Below are positions 30,874 through 36,675 of a DNA stretch of 36,675 nucleotides, one piece after another. Both the position numbers and the translations under genes were made by a program. Below the pieces are notes generated by a model. The model had not been told where the DNA came from. It ran no database searches and saw only the letters and a program-made list of their open reading frames with translations. Location of the stretch: contig CAZLEF010000070.1 of assembly GCA_964558465.1 (NCBI GenBank), positions 1 to 36,675 of the forward strand, given 5' to 3'. The stretch comes from JACJYC01 sp964558465 (lineage in GTDB: Bacteria > Bacteroidota > Bacteroidia > Chitinophagales > Saprospiraceae). Every line of letters begins with the position of its first letter. Position 1 is the stretch's first letter.

Positions 30874-32247
30874 TCAGGGTTGTTCGGTCATTTGCTCTTT
30901 TTCCACTCTGCGTTCGTAATAGGCCACTATTTTTACTTGTACGGGGTAAGTGTTGGCGTCGTGTTGATTGACAAAGGCAATATAAAACCTGCGGAGGCCC
31001 CCCGGTTCGATCCGGCCGTAATTGCCGGAGATGCCGCTTCTGCCGAACAATTGCCGGATTTTACCGGGATCTCCGGATTTCAAAAAACTGTTTTTGCCGT
31101 TTTCGCCTGCAAATACAAACGGCGTCCTCGCGGGATCCAGACCGGGATCAACCCGATTCATGGCAGGCAGAACGACGGGTTTGCCCAGACCATAGGCCGC
31201 CAGAGGCGCTGTAACGCCAGGTTGGGACCACTCCGGCGGGGTATCGGCTTCCAGTGCGGCATAAGCGGCGATGGTCGGGGCGCCTGTTCCCACCCACCAG
31301 GTCAGAAAAAGCAGGCGGTCATTTTTTTCCACATGCTCCGGGATATTAACTTCCACGACGCCGGCGCCGGCGCCCATCGGGTTGCGTTTTCCGGTCAGGC
31401 TCAGGGTGAAATCCGTCACCTGATAAAGAAGGGTATCGCCGGTGGAGACCAGGGTTTTTTTCCGGTGAAAAGCAATTTCCCTGGTTTCCACAGCGGCAGC
31501 GGCTTGCATCGGACCCGCTGAGATCTGCCCGGGCGACCACCAGGTGGTATCCGGTTGATGGTGCAGGCTTGCCCGCACAAATGCATATCGTTTGGCCAGG
31601 AATCCACGCGCCCTCAGGTAGAGTTGGAAAGTATCGGCCTCGCCGGTCAAAACGGTTGAATAACGGACGGGGCCCGCATCGAAATCAGCCTGAAGGATTT
31701 GCCGCTTGCTGTTGAGCAGGACAACTGCTTTCAGCGGTTTTTGGTCGACGGGTTCAACTTCCAGGACCAGCGTGTCGCCGGCCTTCCCGGGGGTTATGAG
31801 GCTGAAATGACCGTCTTTGTTCCGGGTTGCTTTACCCTTGCCGGCCAGTTGGAAATGAAAACAGGAACAGCGGTCCTTGTTTTTTTTAGCCAGCGCTTTG
31901 GGGGTTAGTTTAAAAACCGGGCACTTTTTTCCGGAGATCCGGACAGGGCCCTGCAGTAGGGAGTCTTGCGCCGACCAATTGGTCGAGGTTGGGGCGCAAA
32001 CGACCCTGACCCTGGTTTTGGTCACTATTTTGATGCCGTTTTCTGTCGGAAAGGTATCCTTGCCCAGCGTATCCATGCAAGCGCTGACCCGGGCGCAATC
32101 GCTCAGGGTTTTGTGCGCGAGGATGGCCTCCTGAATGGCCGGGTCTGGCGGCGTACAGGGTTCCTGCTGGCCGTGAAGGGCCAAAGGAAGAAAAAGAACA
32201 CTGTAAATGAAAGGTTTCAAAACATCCTGCATATACCCGGAATTCAT
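30874..32247 (-). CDS. Secreted protein of unknown function
   Basis: A 457-aa protein with a signal peptide (hydrophobic FIYSVLFLPLALHGQ, cleavage about residue 26). The ATG at 32247 gives MNSGYMQDVLK; an alternative ATG at 32232 is almost as good. There are six or more Cys in the first 150 residues (for example CTPP, DCARVSACMD, CAP, KKCPVF, CSCFHF), suggesting disulfides. A beta-sandwich-like segment around 140-200 (GKATRNKDGHFSLITPGKAGDTLVLEVEP) is like a carboxypeptidase-regulatory-type fold. No catalytic motif is recognised. It lies 42 nt after the DUF4157 gene and 16 nt before the GH18 gene, so the three form one operon. Confidence 0.65.
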   Translation of the reverse strand: MNSGYMQDVLKPFIYSVLFLPLALHGQQEPCTPPDPAIQEAILAHKTLSDCARVSACMDTLGKDTFPTENGIKIVTKTRVRVVCAPTSTNWSAQDSLLQGPVRISGKKCPVFKLTPKALAKKNKDRCSCFHFQLAGKGKATRNKDGHFSLITPGKAGDTLVLEVEPVDQKPLKAVVLLNSKRQILQADFDAGPVRYSTVLTGEADTFQLYLRARGFLAKRYAFVRASLHHQPDTTWWSPGQISAGPMQAAAAVETREIAFHRKKTLVSTGDTLLYQVTDFTLSLTGKRNPMGAGAGVVEVNIPEHVEKNDRLLFLTWWVGTGAPTIAAYAALEADTPPEWSQPGVTAPLAAYGLGKPVVLPAMNRVDPGLDPARTPFVFAGENGKNSFLKSGDPGKIRQLFGRSGISGNYGRIEPGGLRRFYIAFVNQHDANTYPVQVKIVAYYERRVEKEQMTEQP

Positions 32248-32289
32248 CGGTTTCTGTAAAATTTTGTGCAGGAATCTGACGATGTTGAT

Positions 32290-32919
32290 CTATTCTTCAA
32301 TCTTGGTCTGGGCCGCTTTTTTGCCCATGATATCCGCTGCTTTTTCAAAGCCGGGGTCATCATTGACCGGCAATCCGGCCGCTTGTGTGGTGGGTTTGAC
32401 TATGCCCTGGCGCTGCTGAACCACATGCGTCAGCTCGTGCCCGAGCAATTCCTGGCCTTTGGTGGTATCGGGTTTGAACTGGCCCGGAGCGAAGTGGACG
32501 TCGGCACCCTGGGTATAGGCCAGCGCCCCAACCTTCGGGGCTGCGGATGAATTGGCGTGAATTTGGACGTCTGAAAAATCCGTATTAAAAGCGGACTCCA
32601 TTTTTGATTGCACTTCAGCCGGCATCCCGGTTGTGTTTTCCTGTTTTTGAACGGGAGCGGTATTTCCGAATTTACCCTGAAGCAATTCTTCCTCTTCCGG
32701 GCTGGCCATTTGGGCGGCTTCAAATTTGCCCTGGAGCAGTTCTTCCTCTTCCAGTCCGCCCATCATCTGGATCGCCCGGTTGATCTTCATCTGAGCGGCG
32801 GCCTCCGGCCTCCGGTCGGCAAAGGCAGGGCTCGAAAAGGGTTGCTTTCGCTGGGAAATGCGGTGAGCGCTGGCGCGGGTGACCTCGCTCTGGGCAGATA
32901 AAAAGGCAGAAGATTTCAT
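32290..32919 (-). CDS. DUF4157 eCIS-associated protein with HELTH motif
   Basis: A 209-aa protein starting MKSSAFLSAQ; a longer open frame to 33087 is rejected because it runs into the divergent promoter region. Residues 33-48 read FADRRPEAAAQMKINR, like the leader of the toxin at 3979. Two copies of EEEELLQGKF follow, 18 residues apart (57-66 and 75-84). The DUF4157 domain spans about 100-200 with DFSDVQIHANSSAA, ALAYTQGADVHFAPGQF, and GHELTHVVQQRQG, in which His161, Glu162 and His165 form an HExxH site. DUF4157 proteins are strongly linked to eCIS loci and often carry C-terminal toxins, but this one ends after the domain. It may be cargo or a processing protease. It starts a three-gene operon. 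Confidence 0.88.
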   Translation of the reverse strand: MKSSAFLSAQSEVTRASAHRISQRKQPFSSPAFADRRPEAAAQMKINRAIQMMGGLEEEELLQGKFEAAQMASPEEEELLQGKFGNTAPVQKQENTTGMPAEVQSKMESAFNTDFSDVQIHANSSAAPKVGALAYTQGADVHFAPGQFKPDTTKGQELLGHELTHVVQQRQGIVKPTTQAAGLPVNDDPGFEKAADIMGKKAAQTKIEE

Positions 32920-32939
32920 GGTTTCAGGCTTAACGTCCC

Positions 32940-32970
32940 CAAAGTTATAAAAAAAATCCAAACCGGCAAC
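32940..32970 (-). promoter_or_regulatory. Bacteroidota-type promoter for the DUF4157 operon
   Basis: On the minus strand, TAACTTTG (32940-32947) is a perfect TAnnTTTG -7 box, with GTTG (32967-32970) 19 nt upstream as the -33 element. Transcription would start about 15-20 nt before the ATG at 32919. The spacing and motif match the known Bacteroidota sigma-70 consensus. Confidence 0.5.
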
Positions 32971-32978
32971 CTTATTCC

Positions 32979-33010
32979 TTTGGAGTTTATCAAAAATTGG
33001 TTTATCTTTC
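32979..33010 (+). promoter_or_regulatory. Possible promoter for the pseudo-STAND/WD40 gene
   Basis: TTTG (32979-32982) and TATCTTTC (33003-33010) are separated by 20 nt and match the Bacteroidota TTTG/TAnnTTTG consensus with one mismatch. The start codon is at 33103, giving a leader of about 85-90 nt. It overlaps the region of the opposite promoter, so the two divergent units may be coregulated. Confidence 0.35.
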
Positions 33011-33102
33011 CCAATCAGAACCAGATTGTGCCGGATCCAGATCAGATTTTCCCTTTTATTTTTTAATCCTTTTTGGAATTTTAACACCTAAAGCAGCAGG
33101 TC

Positions 33103-36100
33103 ATGCATGCCAGTCAGACCCAGATCCGCCATTTTTTTCAGCGGCTTCCCGAAAACATTGCCTTTTTCCGCCAGGAAGAAGTGGAGGAGTTGAAAAACCG
33201 GCTTAAATACAACAATTTTCTTGCTGTATTCGGGGAGGAGGTCCATCAGGTGCGTTCGCTCATTTTTGAGGGTCTTTTGCCTGCGCTTCACCCCCATGCC
33301 GTCGAGGCGGGGGCTGATCTGCCGGTCAGCGATACCGAAGGAAGGGCGGGATTCCGCTGGTCGGTTGCGCCAAAAGTGGAACCGGGCGCCAACCCGCTTG
33401 GCAACCTGGCTCATGCCCTGGCCCAGCCTGGCGTCCTTAAAAAACAAGTGGAAGCGGACTATGCCGGAAAACTGGAGAAAATGCTGCGCTCGGGCAACAG
33501 CGGTTTGACGGATGTATTCGAATATGAAAAGGACCCCGATGAATTCAACCTGGTCCTTGTGGTGGACCGGCTGGAGGAGGTAGCCCTCTTCAAAAACAAC
33601 GGCGCCTGGCACGGCCAAACCGGCGACGACGCCCTCTTTTTTAATTTGATCCTTGCCGCCATCCGGTCGACATTGCCCGTGTACGTCATCCTCCTGATGG
33701 ATGCTCACAGCCTCAACCAGCTTTATCAATACAGCGGTTTCCTGGAGGATATCGACCAGAACCGGTTTACCTTGCGGTATTCCGACCCCGCCTACCTGGA
33801 AAAAATACTGGTTCGGGCGGCGGGTGACCAGATGGAAACGAACGAACTGAATTTTATCAGGGAAACCCTGGCCGGTGACCTGAAAAAAGGGACACAAAAC
33901 GGTCGCCGCGATCCATATGCCCTTTTTAAACTCCAGTTTCTGCTCCGTCAGGCCCGGCATGCGGCTGAATCCGGTAAAAATGCCGACCCTCTCCAATTAT
34001 ATAAGGACCTGGGCAAAATCAAAAATTCCATCGACGTTTTTTGTGAAAAAACATTGAACGGAACCGGAGTGGAAGGAAATTCCGGCGCCAGTCCGGAGCA
34101 GGCGTTGCGCGTCCGCAAAAAAGTGGTGGAAAGGGCCTTTAAAGCTTTAACCGAAAAAAGCCCGACAGGCGTTGCGGTCAGACGGCCTGTATTTCTGGAT
34201 GAATTATTGGATCTCTGCCGCAGAGATGTACCGGCGGCCAGAGGAAATACGCCGGAAAACCTATCCTGGGGCGACCCGGAAACGAAGGACCTGACCGAAC
34301 GCGCATTGCTCGGGTATCTGACGGCGTTTAACGCTTTTGGCGTCCGGTTCATTGAAATTGTCGAGCCCCCCGTTGGTCGCGACCTCGAAAGGATCGTTTA
34401 TATCGGCGAAGAAGCCGTGGTTTCCAACTGGACCCGCATCAAAAAGTGGGTGGAACAGGAATTGGTGGATGCGGGTATTTACAAAAGTCTGATCGAGTTT
34501 GCCAGGGCGTACTACGCAACTGCTCTTTCCGGCTCAAAAACTGTGGGGTTTCCCTCAACCATTGAGGCGCCGCAAAAAAAGACCTCCTGGCTCAGCCGGC
34601 TCTGGACCTGGATCGCCGATTACGCCAGGATGATCTCTGGTTCGGTCAAAAAAGAACTGAAACTGCTCAGTAAAAAGATCGAATTTTCTCTGAAAGAAGA
34701 TTTTAACCCCGGCGAAAAACTGTCCCTGAATGCCATTCGCCTGCCATTTGAGTGGAAACAAAACAGTTTCCCGAATGAAACCTGGGCAAAAAGGTATTTT
34801 AAACCCCATAAAATCCCTATTCCGGACCCCGCCAATCTGCCGGAAGACCGCGAAGCGCTGCAGGAATTGGAGTTGAACCGCTACCTGATCGAAGAAAAAG
34901 GCATCGAGACCCACTTTGCCATGGCCCGCGCCTATTACGACCTCAGCCTGGAAAATGTGAAGGGCATTGTGGAGCGAAGGGAACGGGAAAAAGAACGGAG
35001 GGTGCTCCATTCCAAACGGCTGACGATCATATTTTTTGCCTTGTCTGTTTTTGCCCTGATCTCTACCGTGCGGGCCTGCAGTCAGCGCAAAAAAGCGGAA
35101 GTCGCACAACAAAATATCCAGTTGTTCAATTTTCTGGATATTCTTTCGCAAACCCACACCTTGCGAAAGGAATTGCCGCCGGCGTATTTCAAGAAACTCA
35201 AGGAAGAGATCCGGTCCAAAAGAAAAATTACCGAGGAGGCGGAGTTGCTCGATCACCTGGCCGACAGCCTTTACATTCCCATGCGTTTTTTCCCAAAGGA
35301 CAATTTACATGCAAGTCTTTCAAAACAGGCCTTGCTCACCCTGAATTCCCTGCGCGAAGCAGAAGATGCAGTGGATGCCGGTGTTTCATTGGTCAGATCT
35401 GCCCAATCCATTCTGGATATCGCAGAGGAAGGTATCCGCCTCAACAGGGAAAACCCGGATACGCTTTTTCAGTTTCCTCATATTTATAAGGCGCTGGAGG
35501 AACATATCCTTACCCTTAAAAAGACCATGGAAGAAAGGTATCAGGATACGGATCATGATGCCTATATGCACCGGGAAGAAGCGCTTGTAACCGCTTTTTG
35601 CTCTAATCCCGGTATTGCAGAGCAATACGCCTTCGGCGACGCACGCGGCAATATCCATATCTACACCGGTCCGGATGGATTTAAAACCCTGAACCCGGCT
35701 GAACGGATCACGGCGGTTGCTTATAAAGACAGTCTGACGCTTTACGCCGCAACCTATTTGGGAAAAGTCATCCGGTACGAAGGGCTGAATAAAGACCCCC
35801 GCGGCCGGGCCCCCCTGCCTTATAAACAAATAACGTTGTTCCCGGCTTTGGATCAGCCCATCATTGGATTATTTGCCCGGGAAGACTTATTGCTGCTTTG
35901 TACTTCATCCGAAATCCGCCTGATGACCCGATCAACTCAAATCGGGCAGGAACGGTATGATATGAAACAAACCATTCCTCTGCAAACCGGCCTGGGGGAA
36001 ATCCGGGCTTTTACCGTCAATCCTGACGGTAACCAGATTGCAGCCGGGGGGAATGGCCGGACCAAATTATTTGAATTGACAAACAACAACGGTTGGGCAA

Positions 36101-36612
36101 TCCGGCAGGTGGCCGACATCGATCACCCCGATCAGGCTTGCACCGCGCTGGCCATCAGCCGGCCCGTGCCCACTCCCTTCGGGTTGCACCCCTTGCTGGC
36201 AATTGGGCTGGAAGACGGATTGATCTGGCTCAATTCGATTGAAGTGATCCTTACAAACGAACAGTGGCGAAATTTTTCCGCGTATCTGATTTTGCACGAA
36301 TCCTCGATTTCTTCCATCGGATTCAACCCCGGCATGTATCAAATGGCCTCTTCCAGCCTGGACGGTTCGATCCGGTTGTGGAACTTGGACCTCCTGGTCG
36401 AATCCGGGATCAATCTTCCGTTTTTTGCCGATTACGATCATATCCGGCTGGAACAATCCGGTCAGGGCTTTTGGGGCATCGTTTACATCAATCGGGACGA
36501 ACTTTTTTCGACGGAAAATATTACCATCCGCAAATGGAAAACGAATATTGAGGCCTTGAAAAAAGAATTGGAGGAGTTGTTGACGGAATTTGAGGCCCAG
36601 ATGACCCGGTAG
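33103..36612 (+). CDS. Degenerate nSTAND1 NTPase with transmembrane helix and WD40 repeats
   Basis: A 1169-aa protein. Residues about 24-240 follow the nSTAND1 pattern: RQEEVEELKNRL, then NNFLAVFGEEVHQVRS where a P-loop GxxGxGKS is expected, then LIFEGLLPALH, WSVAPKVEPGANPLGNLAHAL, a Walker B-like VLVVDRLEE (about 151-159), and LPVYVILLMDAHSL where MRSDFL is usual. The P-loop lysine and glycines are gone, so ATP hydrolysis is unlikely. A helix at about 640-659 (LTIIFFALSVFALISTVRAC) is flanked by basic residues. The C-terminal third has degenerate WD40 repeats; the clearest is ISSIGFNPGMYQMASSS followed by LDGSIRLWNLD. A typical nSTAND1-TM-WD40 protein is a signalling NTPase; here it looks like a scaffold or sensor. 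It is divergent from the DUF4157 operon and next to the eCIS. Confidence 0.82.
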   Translation: MHASQTQIRHFFQRLPENIAFFRQEEVEELKNRLKYNNFLAVFGEEVHQVRSLIFEGLLPALHPHAVEAGADLPVSDTEGRAGFRWSVAPKVEPGANPLGNLAHALAQPGVLKKQVEADYAGKLEKMLRSGNSGLTDVFEYEKDPDEFNLVLVVDRLEEVALFKNNGAWHGQTGDDALFFNLILAAIRSTLPVYVILLMDAHSLNQLYQYSGFLEDIDQNRFTLRYSDPAYLEKILVRAAGDQMETNELNFIRETLAGDLKKGTQNGRRDPYALFKLQFLLRQARHAAESGKNADPLQLYKDLGKIKNSIDVFCEKTLNGTGVEGNSGASPEQALRVRKKVVERAFKALTEKSPTGVAVRRPVFLDELLDLCRRDVPAARGNTPENLSWGDPETKDLTERALLGYLTAFNAFGVRFIEIVEPPVGRDLERIVYIGEEAVVSNWTRIKKWVEQELVDAGIYKSLIEFARAYYATALSGSKTVGFPSTIEAPQKKTSWLSRLWTWIADYARMISGSVKKELKLLSKKIEFSLKEDFNPGEKLSLNAIRLPFEWKQNSFPNETWAKRYFKPHKIPIPDPANLPEDREALQELELNRYLIEEKGIETHFAMARAYYDLSLENVKGIVERREREKERRVLHSKRLTIIFFALSVFALISTVRACSQRKKAEVAQQNIQLFNFLDILSQTHTLRKELPPAYFKKLKEEIRSKRKITEEAELLDHLADSLYIPMRFFPKDNLHASLSKQALLTLNSLREAEDAVDAGVSLVRSAQSILDIAEEGIRLNRENPDTLFQFPHIYKALEEHILTLKKTMEERYQDTDHDAYMHREEALVTAFCSNPGIAEQYAFGDARGNIHIYTGPDGFKTLNPAERITAVAYKDSLTLYAATYLGKVIRYEGLNKDPRGRAPLPYKQITLFPALDQPIIGLFAREDLLLLCTSSEIRLMTRSTQIGQERYDMKQTIPLQTGLGEIRAFTVNPDGNQIAAGGNGRTKLFELTNNNGWAIRQVADIDHPDQACTALAISRPVPTPFGLHPLLAIGLEDGLIWLNSIEVILTNEQWRNFSAYLILHESSISSIGFNPGMYQMASSSLDGSIRLWNLDLLVESGINLPFFADYDHIRLEQSGQGFWGIVYINRDELFSTENITIRKWKTNIEALKKELEELLTEFEAQMTR

Positions 36613-36620
36613 CCGTATCC

Positions 36621-36675
36621 AGAGAGGTGAGAGAGGTGAGAGAGGTGAGAGAGGTGAGAGAGGTGAGAGAGGTGA
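36621..36675 (+). repeat. Tandem array of 9-nt AGAGAGGTG, cut by window end
   Basis: Six perfect copies of AGAGAGGTG begin 8 nt after the stop codon of the WD40 gene and continue to the window edge. If the pattern of the other spacers holds, a pyrimidine-rich complementary arm would follow outside the window. Confidence 0.95.

Noticed and set aside
32920..33087. N-terminal extension of the DUF4157 protein
   Set aside because: It would cover the best promoter box in the spacer and lacks the expected leader style; MKSSAFLSAQ is a normal start.

Overview
This window carries a nearly self-contained extracellular contractile injection system (eCIS; Afp/PVC/AlgoCIS family) from what looks like a member of the Bacteroidota, most likely a Saprospiraceae-type lineage. 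The grounds are family content (DUF5908, the Pvc16_N/DUF4255 cap domain, a CIS tape-measure protein, DUF4157-type leader peptides), A-rich leaders without Shine-Dalgarno sequences, at least one good TAnnTTTG promoter element, and tandem-repeat intergenic spacers. The lineage call is inference; no rRNA or tRNA gene is visible.

Layout. Positions 1-3843 hold ordinary genes on the plus strand: the 3' part of a polytopic membrane glycosyltransferase-like protein, an HtrA/Deg serine protease with two PDZ domains, and a DUF1003 membrane protein. At 3979-5562 is a putative eCIS cargo toxin: a DUF4157-type leader followed by an HExxH metalloprotease that looks aspzincin-like (M35-like). It converges on the structural operon, which runs on the minus strand from 28267 to 5596. 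In transcription order this operon encodes: Pvc16-like cap/terminator, an unknown 321-aa protein (cap-adaptor candidate), one sheath, two tube proteins, DUF5908 (Afp6-like), a LysM baseplate hub protein (Afp7-like), a VgrG-like spike (Afp8), a PAAR tip (Afp10), a gp25-like wedge (Afp9), a baseplate-J protein (Afp11), a fibre-like unknown, an Afp12-like wedge, the tape measure (Afp14) and an AAA+ ATPase (Afp15). Most junctions overlap or are under 45 nt, but four are opened up by repeat arrays.

Upstream of the operon come a small two-helix membrane protein and then a second minus-strand transcription unit (32919 to 29037): a DUF4157 protein with HELTH motif, a secreted protein of unknown function, and a membrane-anchored GH18-like glycosidase. 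Divergent from it, at 33103-36612, is a large protein with the layout nSTAND1 NTPase - transmembrane helix - WD40 repeats, in which the P-loop is destroyed.

How the parts probably work together: the operon builds the particle. The leader-bearing proteins on either side (metalloprotease and DUF4157 protein) share an F-x-D-x-R-P-E-A-x-A-Q-x-K motif and are candidate cargo. The GH18 and pseudo-STAND proteins are candidate accessory or envelope factors. The most unusual signals are (1) the two large inverted-repeat arrays with an identical 35-nt core on both sides of the PAAR gene, (2) the shared leader motif at both ends of the locus, (3) the pseudo-NTPase, and (4) a small palindromic repeat inserted in frame in the tape measure.
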